Made by a program: the position numbers and the translations under genes. Source: an uncultured Lachnospiraceae bacterium (GTDB taxonomy: Bacteria; Bacillota; Clostridia; Lachnospirales; Lachnospiraceae). Taken from it: DNA of 17,310 bases. Below the pieces are notes generated by a model. The model did no database searches and was not told where the DNA came from. It saw nothing but the letters and a program-made list of their open reading frames with translations. This document shows positions 1 through 7,489 of this stretch, in pieces. The first letter of the stretch is position 1. The number at the start of each line of letters is the position of its first letter. Where the stretch lies: contig CAJUQZ010000008.1 of assembly GCA_910588755.1 (NCBI GenBank), forward strand, positions 23,083 to 40,392, given 5' to 3'.

Positions 1-21
1 TTGTCAGATTTTTGTAACACT

Positions 22-48
22 ATTTACAATTGTTCCCACAATGTAAAT
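22..48. promoter_or_regulatory. Palindromic operator-like element
   Basis: The left arm ATTTACAATTGT (22-33) and the right arm ACAATGTAAAT (38-48) are inverted copies that differ by one extra A, around a TCCC centre. Dyads of the TTTACA/TGTAAA kind are common binding sites of TetR-family repressors. This one overlaps the promoter at 30-58, so a bound protein would block polymerase. Autoregulation by the TetR gene downstream is inference. A gene to the left of the window could equally be the target. Confidence 0.5.
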
Positions 49-58
49 GTGCTATACT
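30..58 (+). promoter_or_regulatory. Sigma-A-like promoter, TTGTTC-17-TATACT
   Basis: A -35-like TTGTTC (30-35) and a -10-like TATACT (53-58) are separated by exactly 17 bp on the plus strand. Transcription would start near 65. That gives the TetR gene a leader of about 258 nt running through the whole 33-bp repeat array. Confidence 0.5.
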
Positions 59-144
59 TTTATTAATTATCTGTACTATCCTTATGAAATATTTTAGAAT
101 AAAAATATTTATTATTATTTATTATATTTATGTTTAGAAATGAA

Positions 145-302
145 GCGCTTTATAATATTGAATTGTGAAAAATGTTGCGCTTTATCTTTATAATGAAATA
201 TTAGCACTTTATAAATATTCAAATGTGAAAAATGAAGAACTTTATAAATATTCAAATGTGAAAAATGAAGAACTTTAAAAATATTGAAATGTGAAAATGT
301 AT
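145..302. repeat. 33-bp tandem repeat array upstream of tetR
   Basis: Three contiguous 33-bp units lie at 204-236, 237-269 and 270-302. The first two are nearly identical and the third differs at a few positions. A diverged copy lies at 145-176 and a shorter degenerate one at 177-203. Each unit contains an ACTTTATAAATATTC-like half followed by AAATGTGAAAAATG. Across unit boundaries a TTCAAA or TTGAAT hexamer is followed 17 bp later by TTTATA, TTTATC or TTTAAA, which is promoter spacing. The array ends about 5 bp before the ribosome-binding site of the TetR gene. It could be a set of repeated operators or promoters. No function is proven by sequence. Confidence 0.8.
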
Positions 303-322
303 ATAAAGAGGTGACAAGATCA

Positions 323-967
323 ATGCCAGACACAAAAAAGAACGAGAAAAAATACAATCTGATTCTCGACGCACTCCAGCAACTTCTCGAGGACAGGAAT
401 ATACAGAGCATCTCTGTCAGCGAAATTGCGCAGAAGGCAGGCATTGGCAAGGGAAGCATCTACTATTATTTTCCCTCGAAGGAGGCAATCCTCGACGCGC
501 TCATCGAACGCAGCTACGAGCAACCTCTCACCACCGCAAAAAACCTTGCGGCCCAGACAGAAATCTCTCCGTTTACGCGCATGGCCATGCTGTTTCAGGC
601 CTGCCAGAACTCCTCGGCCGCCTTTATTACGCAGAACAGCAGTTCTTCGGACAACACAAGCGCACAGGACCTGGCATTCCTGCACCAAAAGTATCTCACG
701 CATGTCGTGTCCGAGTTAAAGCCCGCGCTGACAGATATCATCAGACAGGGCATCGACAGCGGGGAAATTCATTTTGAATACCCCGCTGCCCTCGCAGAGA
801 TCGTGCTGATCGTCATTGCCGTAAAGCTTGACAACTCCCTGATTCCCTCCACGCCCGCGCAGACCGCGGACACCCTGCAAGGACTGATCTCGTTGCTAGA
901 AAAGGGAACCGGCGTCGCCCCCGGGACGCTAAGCTACCTCTCCCTGATGCCCTATAAACCGACCTGA
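323..967 (+). CDS. TetR/AcrR family transcriptional regulator
   Basis: This is a 214-aa one-component repressor-type protein. The N-terminal helix-turn-helix lies at about residues 25-60 and contains the typical SVSEIAQKAGIGKGSIYYYF stretch followed by SKEAILDAL. The remaining 150 residues form the variable ligand-binding and dimerisation part, so the ligand cannot be named. The ATG at 323 is chosen because GAGGTG (308-313) sits 9 bp upstream; the frame stays open to an ATG at 284, but that one lies inside the repeat array and lacks a good ribosome-binding site. The gene ends 6 bp before the convergent vWA gene with no clear terminator between them. The leader with its palindrome and 33-bp repeats suggests tight or cooperative regulation, possibly by the protein itself. 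Its target may lie left of the window. Confidence 0.9.
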   Translation: MPDTKKNEKKYNLILDALQQLLEDRNIQSISVSEIAQKAGIGKGSIYYYFPSKEAILDALIERSYEQPLTTAKNLAAQTEISPFTRMAMLFQACQNSSAAFITQNSSSSDNTSAQDLAFLHQKYLTHVVSELKPALTDIIRQGIDSGEIHFEYPAALAEIVLIVIAVKLDNSLIPSTPAQTADTLQGLISLLEKGTGVAPGTLSYLSLMPYKPT

Positions 968-973
968 CACAAA

Positions 974-2694
974 TTATAATGTCGCCTTTTGCAGCTTCTT
1001 CACCAGATACACAAACTCGTCCTTATAGTCATCCTCGTCGGTATCCACCTTCTTTAACAGTGCGCGGACATTCTCAAAGGATGCCTCCCCCTTGTACGCG
1101 CTGTCCCGCAGCATCAGTCCAAACTCCGCGACTGCTGCCGCAAAGTAAAAGTCCTGTGACGGTTCGTCCGTGTAAGCCTCCTGCGTGACCGGGTACTCCT
1201 TTAAGAGGCTCTCGTCCGCGTCGGGCTCCTTGTAGCGGATCTTCAGGTTCAGCCACTCACCGTTCTCAACCCCTGCGGTCTTTTCATTGTCCTGATACTT
1301 GAGCTCTGCCTGCGGTATCTCCTGCTTAGAATCCACAGGAATAATCTCGTACAGCGCTGTCACCATATGTCCTGCACCAATCTCACCGGCGTCCTTCTTA
1401 TCATCGTCAAAGTCCTCTGCCGCAAGTGCACGGTTCTCATAGCCAAGCAGCCGGTATCCCTTGATATAAGCCGGATTGAACTCCACCTGGAGCTTCACGT
1501 CCTTTGCGACTGTCACAAGCGTTGCGCCCATCTGCTCCACAAGCACTTTCTTTGCCCCCCGACAGAATCAATGTACGCATAGTTTCCATTTCCATAATCC
1601 GCTAGCGTCTCCATCTTGTTGTCCTTGATATTTCCCGTGCCAAATCCAAGCACTGACAGATACACCCCTGACTCCTTCTTCTCTGTGACGATCTCCTTTA
1701 GCGCACTCTCGCTGCTTGCACCGACATTCAGATCGCCGTCCGTAGCCAGGATCACGCGGTTGTTCCCGTCTTTGATGAAATATCGCTCTGCAAGTTTGTA
1801 GGCTGTCTCGATGCCGTCCGCGCCGTTTGTGGAACCGCCTGCCTCCAGCGAATTGAGCGCCGCTACGATATCCTCCTTTTCATCCCCGCGGGCCCCCTCC
1901 AAAACGACCCTGTCCTCACCTGCATAGGTCACAATCGACACAGTATCCTTCTCTCCTAGCTCCTCTGCGAGCATGGTAAATGACTTCTGCAAAAGCGGCA
2001 GCTTATCGTCCGTGTACATGGAGCCGGACACATCGAGCAAAAAGACAAGGTTGGAATCCGGCGCCTCGCTAAAGTCGATTTCCTGGGTCTTTAGCCCGAT
2101 CTGCAAAAGCTTTGCGTCCTCGTTCCACGGGCAGTCACCGATGACGGTCGTGACACCAAATGGTTCCGTTTTCTTTGGCAGCCTGTAATCATATGTAAAA
2201 TAGTTTAACATCTCCTCGATGCGCACAGCCCCCGCCGGAATCTCATCCATCGAATATCCGTTCTCTATCATGCGGCGAATATTGCTGTAGGAAGCTGTAT
2301 CCACATCTGCGGAGAACGTCGAGAGCGGACTGTTTGCGACCGACAAAAAACCGGTCTCCTCCACTGCGCTGTACTCCTCTGTATTCCAGTCATACGGCCC
2401 AGCCTCCTCCATGACCTGTGTATAATCCGCTGTGGCATATGCGTCCTCGGCGCCAAAATAGATACCCTTCTCTGAAGTCGTCGCGGAATTGGTAACAACC
2501 TCCGGCATGCGCTCCCCAGCCTCCTCCAGCTTTACCTGCCCTCCATTGTCCGCACTTGTGTCTGCCTTCCCTGAAGGCGCCAGATTTGTCATGCTGTTTG
2601 TTCCTCCAGCGTTACCGCAGCCTGAAAGTGACACTACTGTCATCATCGCACAAAGCAGCATGGACAGATTTTCCTTTTTCATCGTCTTTTTCAT
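974..2694 (-). pseudogene. vWA-domain lipoprotein (YfbK-like, DUF3520 C-terminus), frameshifted
   Basis: Two overlapping reading frames together make one protein of about 570 aa. The first frame (2694 to 1513) has a lipoprotein signal with lipobox LSGC at residues 23-26, the N-terminal domain typical of this family (about 120-210), and a von Willebrand A domain. The MIDAS metal-site residues DVSGS (221-225), STNG (288-291) and ATDGD (317-321) are all present. The second frame (about 1556 to 974) carries the C-terminal DUF3520 region, starting AKKVLVEQMGATL. The frames join at a run of six G on the coding strand (1555-1560). Seven G would give a continuous ...DSVGGAKKVLVEQ..., matching the usual D-T-L-N-E-A-K-K-V-L-V layout of relatives. 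As written, the first frame runs on as junk and stops after 393 aa. The start at 2694 has AGGAAGGG 8 bp upstream. The role is unproven; surface vWA proteins bind protein partners. Phase variation, a true null mutation or a sequencing error are all possible. Confidence 0.85.
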
Positions 2695-2818
2695 AATATA
2701 ATCCCTTCCTCATGGCAAATTGCCCGTTCTCCATAATTCCTTCAGTTCTTACCACTGATATACTATATACGAAACAGGCACTGGGATTTTATGGGACTTA
2801 ATTCATTTTTTATTCTAC

Positions 2819-2851
2819 AAAAAAGGGCCCAACACCTGTTGTGATGAACCC
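2819..2851 (-). terminator. Rho-independent terminator after the XRE-receiver gene
   Basis: Read on the minus strand, GGGTTCATCAC pairs with GTGTTGGGCCC around a 5-nt loop. The stem is 11 positions long with one mismatch and two G-U pairs, and six T follow immediately (plus-strand A at 2819-2824). It sits 15 bp beyond the stop codon of the XRE-receiver gene. Confidence 0.7.
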
Positions 2852-2866
2852 CTCTTATTGTTGTCA

Positions 2867-3550
2867 TCAGATGCGCTCAATAAGGGTGCATGCCTGAAAT
2901 GGCTTTGCCACAAAAGAAGCGGCTCCAAGCTCCAGGGCTTTCTTTACAATTTCCTCTGTACTCATTGCTGACAACATGATCACCTTTAAATCCGGATAGT
3001 CCCTCCTGATCCTCTCAAGAACCTCCAGGCCGTTCATTCCCGGCAACCTGATGTCCAGAATACACACATCAACAGGTATGCCATTTGTCCTGCCCTCTAA
3101 GATCTCCAGACCCTGTTCCCCGCTTGATGCCTGCAAAACCTTATGATGTTGAGAACTTAACATATCTGTCACCATCATTCTCATAAAATCTGCATCGTCG
3201 ATGACCAGTACCAGCTTTTCCCCCAATCGCTGCTGCGGTACATCATCAAAAATACTGTCAATCTGGCTCTGATTGAGTAATCTGTCCTGCGGCCCCTGTA
3301 CAGTCGCCACCAGCTCCGAATAAGCCATCATCCCGCCTTTGTTAGACGCAGAGCTGCCGCACCCAAATAGCTGATCCGCAGACACACCCAGAACCTTTAC
3401 AATTTCAGGAATCATGGCAATATCCGGATAAGATACCCCCGTTTCCCATCTTGACACAGCCTGCGACGTCACCAGCAGCGCAGCCCCAAGCTCCTCCTGC
3501 GTCATATTCCTTAACAGCCTGTATTCCTTAATCACATTCCCCATCTCCAT
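2867..3550 (-). CDS. XRE-type helix-turn-helix fused to a C-terminal receiver domain
   Basis: This 227-aa protein is a probable DNA-binding response regulator with an inverted layout. Residues 1-62 are a Cro/CI-type helix-turn-helix (MTQEELGAALLVTSQAVSRWE followed by the PDIAMIPEIVKVLGV segment). After a linker of about 45 residues comes a CheY-like receiver. It has the acidic pair in LVIDDAD, the phospho-accepting Asp in CILDIRLPGMNG, the conserved Ser in IMLSAMS and the Lys in AKPF. Classical response regulators have the receiver first. The start at 3550 is chosen because GGAGG lies 8 bp upstream; the ATG at 3565 includes that site in its own coding sequence. A promoter at 3685-3713 and a terminator at 2819-2851 make it a single-gene unit. 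The hybrid kinase two genes upstream could be its phosphodonor, which is inference only. Confidence 0.88.
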   Translation of the reverse strand: MEMGNVIKEYRLLRNMTQEELGAALLVTSQAVSRWETGVSYPDIAMIPEIVKVLGVSADQLFGCGSSASNKGGMMAYSELVATVQGPQDRLLNQSQIDSIFDDVPQQRLGEKLVLVIDDADFMRMMVTDMLSSQHHKVLQASSGEQGLEILEGRTNGIPVDVCILDIRLPGMNGLEVLERIRRDYPDLKVIMLSAMSTEEIVKKALELGAASFVAKPFQACTLIERI

Positions 3551-3684
3551 TGACCATACCTCCATTTTCTATTCCCGCCCCTGCACATTGGCGCATACAC
3601 TTACACCTGCACTTGAAAGCGATATAAACTGTTGTGGAATGAACCTGACTTTTCATAGCCAGTTCTTTCCTGTTTCCATCTTAT

Positions 3685-3713
3685 ATTTTAATAGAAAATC
3701 TGGACACTGTCAC
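3685..3713 (-). promoter_or_regulatory. Promoter of the XRE-receiver gene, GTGACA-17-TAAAAT
   Basis: On the minus strand a -35-like GTGACA (3708-3713) and a -10-like TAAAAT (3685-3690) are 17 bp apart. The start point would be near 3678, giving a leader of about 128 nt. An inverted repeat lies directly upstream of the -35 element. Confidence 0.55.
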
Positions 3714-3758
3714 CCAATTGCTAATTGAGTTGTTCTCATCAAAATTTCCCCTCAATTA
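3713..3758. repeat. Three-arm inverted repeat between mutY and the XRE-receiver gene
   Basis: AATTGAG (3723-3729) can pair with CCCAATT (3713-3719, one G-U) across a 3-nt loop. It can also pair, extended to TAATTGAG (3722-3729), with CTCAATTA (3751-3758) across 21 nt. The third arm overlaps the mutY stop codon. In DNA these are three related half-sites just upstream of the XRE-receiver promoter, which would suit an operator. In RNA they are two mutually exclusive hairpins. No T-run follows, so this is not a standard terminator. Confidence 0.45.
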
Positions 3759-4819
3759 ACACAGGACAACTGGTAATACTGGTACACTTTCCTGAATGCA
3801 GTGGGAAGCGCAAACGCATCTTTTAGTTGTGCGGCTGTTGCCCACGTAATCCCGGCGTCATCTCCCTCATTCGCGCAGTTGACAAACCAGCATGCCATAT
3901 GCCACTCCACATGCGTAAAGATATGCTTTAGCTGTCTTCCTGCGCGCACAGGCGTCTCTCCCCCAAACGCACGGCGCGCAAGCCACGCGCAAATCTCCTG
4001 TTCCCCCAGTGTCCCGTCCATATTGGGTAGCTCCCACATCCCCGCCAAAATCCCCTGTTTTGCCCGCTTCCTGATAGCTACTTTGCCCCGGCACGATAGA
4101 ACCAGCACAGTCTTTTCCTCTATTTTGCGCGCCGGCTTCTTTTTCTTTACAGGATATTGCCGCTGTGTGCCGCTGCCGTAGGCGCCGCACAGATATGACA
4201 GCGGACATCGCACGCATTCCGGCGCTCCGTTTGGCACGCACACCACCGCCCCAAGTTCCATAAGGCTCTGCGTAAAATCTCCCTGTCCTTCTGGTGGATA
4301 TATGCCCTCGAGTCGCTCTGTTACCAGGCTGCGAAACTTCGCGTCGGTGATGTCATGGCCGTCTTGTGTCAGCCTTGTGACCACACGCAGTACATTCCCA
4401 TCAACTGCCGCCCTCGGCTGCCCAAAGGCAATCGATGCAACCGCCCCCGCCGTGTACGCTCCGATTCCCGGCAGTGTCAGGATTTTATCATATTCCTTCG
4501 GAAAATTCCCCTGATACTGCGCACAGATTACCTGTGCCGCCTTTCTTAGATTGCGCGCGCGGGAGTAGTACCCCAGCCCCTCCCACATTTTATACAGCTC
4601 CTCATCCCCGCACGCTGCAAGCGACGCAATCGTGGGAAAACGCTCCATAAACCGCCTATAATAGGGTATCACAGCCTCCACCCGTGTCTGCTGCAGCATG
4701 ATCTCAGACACCCACACACGATACGGCTCCCTGCTCTCCCGCCACGGGAGCCGCCGCTTATTTGCACGATACCAGTCCAGCAGCGGTATGGTGATTTGTC
4801 CTAATTCATCATAGTTCAT
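3752..4819 (-). CDS. mutY: A/G-specific adenine DNA glycosylase MutY
   Basis: This 355-aa base-excision repair enzyme removes adenine mispaired with 8-oxoguanine. The catalytic Glu39 lies in SEIMLQQT. The helix-hairpin-helix LPGIGAYTAGA is at 116-126 with Tyr122, and the catalytic Asp140 is in AAVDGN. The iron-sulfur cysteines are C194, C202, C205 and C211, spaced C-X7-C-X2-C-X5-C, one residue longer in the first interval than in the E. coli enzyme. A NUDIX-like C-terminal domain from about residue 230 has FTH at 301-303, the position of the 8-oxoG-reading loop. The start at 4819 has GGAGG 7 bp upstream. A strong terminator hairpin (4839-4861) ends about 20 bp before the start codon, leaving no room for a separate promoter. 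Expression probably depends on read-through from the kinase gene. Confidence 0.96.
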   Translation of the reverse strand: MNYDELGQITIPLLDWYRANKRRLPWRESREPYRVWVSEIMLQQTRVEAVIPYYRRFMERFPTIASLAACGDEELYKMWEGLGYYSRARNLRKAAQVICAQYQGNFPKEYDKILTLPGIGAYTAGAVASIAFGQPRAAVDGNVLRVVTRLTQDGHDITDAKFRSLVTERLEGIYPPEGQGDFTQSLMELGAVVCVPNGAPECVRCPLSYLCGAYGSGTQRQYPVKKKKPARKIEEKTVLVLSCRGKVAIRKRAKQGILAGMWELPNMDGTLGEQEICAWLARRAFGGETPVRAGRQLKHIFTHVEWHMACWFVNCANEGDDAGITWATAAQLKDAFALPTAFRKVYQYYQLSCVN

Positions 4820-4836
4820 AATATTTCCTCCATTTT

Positions 4837-4861
4837 AAAAAGGGGACACACTGTCCCCTTT
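4837..4861 (-). terminator. Terminator/attenuator between the hybrid kinase gene and mutY
   Basis: AAAGGGGACA (4839-4848) and TGTCCCCTTT (4852-4861) form a perfect 10-bp stem with a CAC loop. On the minus strand the stem runs straight into TTTTTAAAATGG, an acceptable U-tract. The first arm overlaps the stop codon of the kinase gene (4860-4862), and the tail abuts the mutY ribosome-binding site. Confidence 0.85.
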
Positions 4862-7391
4862 ACAAATATCTTTTCAGCAGCTGTGTCAACCTGTTTACAT
4901 CGATTGGCTTTGCCACATGCTCGTTCATGCCGCAGTCCAGACAGTGCTGGATATCATCTGAAAACGCGTCTGCCGTCATCGCAATAATCGGAAGATTCGC
5001 GTCCTCGCGCGCCAGTGCGCGGATGCCCCTAGCAGCGTCATAGCCGTTCATCACTGGCATACGGATATCCATTAGAATCACATCGTAATATCCCGGCGCC
5101 GACCGCTCAAATTTCTCGATACAGATTTTGCCGTTCTCCGCCCGCTCTAGCTCAAACCCGGCTTCCGAGAGAAGGTCCTCTGCAATCTCCCAGTTCAGAT
5201 CATTGTCCTCAGCCAGCAGGATTTTCTTACCGGCAAATTTCTGTACCCTTGTATCCTCATGTGTCTCCTCGTCCACCGAGTCCAGCATATAGCGCTTTAG
5301 TCCCAGATACAGGCTAGACTTGAACAGCGGCTTTGCGATAAAGCCCTGAATGCCAACCTCCTTTGCCTCATCCTCGATATCGGTCCAGTCATATGCTGAG
5401 ATAATCAGGATCGGAACCTTCTGCCCCAGCAATCTGCGCATCTCACGCGCAGTATGAATCCCGTCCATCTCCGGCATCTTCCAATCTAGTAAGATGATCT
5501 CATAGTCCTCCTGTTCCTCATGACATTTTCTTACCATCTCCAGCGCTGTCTTACCGTTCGTGGCCCAGTGCGCTTTGATTCCGATTTCACCAAGCGAGGA
5601 GACCGCGCTCAGGCATAGATCCTCATTGTTGTCCACCACAAGCACCCTCCACGGTGGAAGCACCATGTCCGCCTCTTTCGTGTCCGCCTTCTCGAGATCG
5701 AGCGTAATATGAAATTCACTTCCCTCACCCTGTTTGCTCTTTAAGGTGATCGTACCCTTCATCGCCTCCACAATCGCCTTTGTGATTGCCATGCCAAGAC
5801 CTGTTCCCTCAATCTTGTTCACCATCGCCTTTTCCTCCCTGGTGAACGTATCAAAAATCTTTTCCTGGAACTCTTCTGTCATACCAATGCCATTATCCTT
5901 CACGGTAAAGTGACAACGCACATAATTCTCACCGGCAGGCGACGCTTCCTGCTCTAGAAAAACCTTGATCGAACCACCCTCCGGCGTAAATTTCAGCGCG
6001 TTGGAAAGCAAATTGATCAGCACCTGGTTGAGGCGAATACTGTCGCAGTGCACTTCTTCTGTTAAAATATTCTGAATAAAGATATCAAAATGCTGCTGCC
6101 TGGACTTTACCTGCGGCTGCACGATATTGACGATGCTGTCCATCGTATCGCACAGGGAGATCTGGCTCATATTCAGCGTCAGCTTCCCGCTCTCAATCTT
6201 GGACATGTCAAGCACATCGTTGATCAGTCCCAGCAGATGCTTGCTAGACAAGGTAATCTTGGACAGACAATCCTTCACGCGCTCTGTATTGTCAATATTT
6301 GACATCGCAATCGTCGTCATACCCACGATGCCGTTCATCGGCGTTCGGATATCATGACTCATGCTGGAAAGAAATTCGCTCTTTGCCTTATTTGCTTTTG
6401 TGGCTTCCTTTCTTGCTTGATCAAGCTCCTGCATCTGCTGCTGTGTAAGCCTGTAGTAGAGGATAAAGATGACCATGACACCCGCCAGTATGAATATCCC
6501 CAACCCCAATGTGATCAGCTGGCGCTCATCACTTAGATTTTCCAGAATTCCGTCCAGTGTTGCATGCGGCATCACGGAGATCAGGAACCATTCCGAGTTT
6601 GTCAAGTCCGTACACAACAGGTATTTGTTTTCATTGTCCTCCCGAAACATCGTGGAGTAATCTACAGTCCGCTGCATCGCATCACGCAGCTCGTCCACGT
6701 AGTCCTCCGTATTTTTTCCATTGTATTCCAAAAAATTTTGCCTGATATAATCGAAATATGTTTCCTGCCTGTTTCTCACCACATAAGTGCCATCTGGGCG
6801 AATGATAAAGGAGTACATCATCGCCTCATCCTCGTCGAGTGAGAGCACCTCATCGAGCTCTGACATAGGCGTAGCCGCGACCATCGCTGAACTAGTCTTG
6901 CCGTTCCTCATGGGATATTGGGCATCAACCAGCATACACAGCACCTTTTCGCCCTCTGCACTCATGCCGGAAAAAACGCGCAGACTACTGTCATTGAGCA
7001 CACTTCTAAAGGTCGTCTCACTGTCGTACTCCACAGGCGAACCATAGATCGTCTCACTCTCCCCATCCTCTGTATATAACCCCAGATAGACAAAATCGCG
7101 GACCTGCGCACTCAGGGCGAGTTGGTCGATCATCTCCTGATCGTACACCACCGATTCAGGCGGATGCCTCTCGATGATTCCCCTAATCTCCGAGATCTGC
7201 ATATCCACCACTGTATCGAATTTCTCCTGCATCTGTTTTGCCATCGCAGACATATATAGAGAACCGATTTCATTGATCGCACGGTCGCTTTTTCCAGCGA
7301 TTGCCGACGATGCAATCGTGATCATCGCCACACACGCAACCGCCAGCAGCGAAAAACTGATAAGCAAAAATTTCTTTGTATCTCTTTTCAT
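4860..7391 (-). CDS. Membrane hybrid histidine kinase with Cache-like sensor and two receiver domains
   Basis: This 843-aa inner-membrane sensor kinase has transmembrane helices at about 8-30 and 291-313 that bracket a 260-residue extracytoplasmic region resembling Cache sensors. The cytoplasmic part starts with a HisKA domain (H346 in SMSHDIRTPMNG). The ATPase domain follows, with N box NQVLINLLSNALKF (455-468), G1 DNGIGM (499-504) and G2 GTGLGM (529-534). Receiver 1 (about 582-695) has D636 in LLDWKMPEMDG, but its acidic pair reads DN instead of DD. Receiver 2 (about 722-840) has the ED pair and D775 in LMDIRMPVMNG. No HPt domain is present. Start choice: the TTG at 7445 lies at the expected transcription start, so it is excluded. 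ATG at 7415 (GGGGAG upstream) and ATG at 7391 (AGAGGA, 6 bp upstream) both have ribosome-binding sites; 7391 puts the first membrane helix in the usual place. The ligand cannot be read from the sequence. Confidence 0.93.
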   Translation of the reverse strand: MKRDTKKFLLISFSLLAVACVAMITIASSAIAGKSDRAINEIGSLYMSAMAKQMQEKFDTVVDMQISEIRGIIERHPPESVVYDQEMIDQLALSAQVRDFVYLGLYTEDGESETIYGSPVEYDSETTFRSVLNDSSLRVFSGMSAEGEKVLCMLVDAQYPMRNGKTSSAMVAATPMSELDEVLSLDEDEAMMYSFIIRPDGTYVVRNRQETYFDYIRQNFLEYNGKNTEDYVDELRDAMQRTVDYSTMFREDNENKYLLCTDLTNSEWFLISVMPHATLDGILENLSDERQLITLGLGIFILAGVMVIFILYYRLTQQQMQELDQARKEATKANKAKSEFLSSMSHDIRTPMNGIVGMTTIAMSNIDNTERVKDCLSKITLSSKHLLGLINDVLDMSKIESGKLTLNMSQISLCDTMDSIVNIVQPQVKSRQQHFDIFIQNILTEEVHCDSIRLNQVLINLLSNALKFTPEGGSIKVFLEQEASPAGENYVRCHFTVKDNGIGMTEEFQEKIFDTFTREEKAMVNKIEGTGLGMAITKAIVEAMKGTITLKSKQGEGSEFHITLDLEKADTKEADMVLPPWRVLVVDNNEDLCLSAVSSLGEIGIKAHWATNGKTALEMVRKCHEEQEDYEIILLDWKMPEMDGIHTAREMRRLLGQKVPILIISAYDWTDIEDEAKEVGIQGFIAKPLFKSSLYLGLKRYMLDSVDEETHEDTRVQKFAGKKILLAEDNDLNWEIAEDLLSEAGFELERAENGKICIEKFERSAPGYYDVILMDIRMPVMNGYDAARGIRALAREDANLPIIAMTADAFSDDIQHCLDCGMNEHVAKPIDVNRLTQLLKRYL

Positions 7392-7450
7392 TGTAATTCC
7401 TCTTTTTGTGAGCATTTCTTTCTCCCCAAAACAACAAAACTTCAATTAAA

Positions 7451-7478
7451 ATTATACAATATTTTCCCACAAAGTCAA
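7451..7478 (-). promoter_or_regulatory. Strong promoter of the hybrid kinase gene, TTGACT-16-TATAAT
   Basis: On the minus strand TTGACT (7473-7478) and a perfect TATAAT (7451-7456) are 16 bp apart. Transcription would begin near 7444, leaving about 50 nt before the ATG at 7391. The element starts only 12 bp before the stop codon of the acetyltransferase gene. Confidence 0.75.
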
Positions 7479-7489
7479 CAGCGATTACA

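Noticed and set aside
145..302. CRISPR array
   Set aside because: The 33-bp units are directly contiguous, with no unique spacers, and no cas genes are present.
145..302. Replication-origin iterons
   Set aside because: Tandem AT-rich repeats can resemble iterons, but there is no rep, dnaA or partition gene nearby and the array abuts a TetR gene start.
115..459. A 114-codon minus-strand frame encoding an 11-residue repeat peptide across the 33-bp array
   Set aside because: The repeat length is a multiple of three, so an open frame with a repeated peptide arises automatically. Its start lies inside tetR, and it has no ribosome-binding site or family resemblance.
3752..4819. Defective iron-sulfur site in MutY because of C-X7-C spacing
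   Set aside because: All four cysteines and the catalytic Glu, Tyr and Asp are present. A one-residue longer first interval is a modest loop variation, not evidence of loss.
4860..7445. TTG start of the hybrid kinase at 7445
   Set aside because: The codon falls at the predicted transcription start of the TTGACT-16-TATAAT promoter, so no ribosome-binding site could be transcribed upstream of it.
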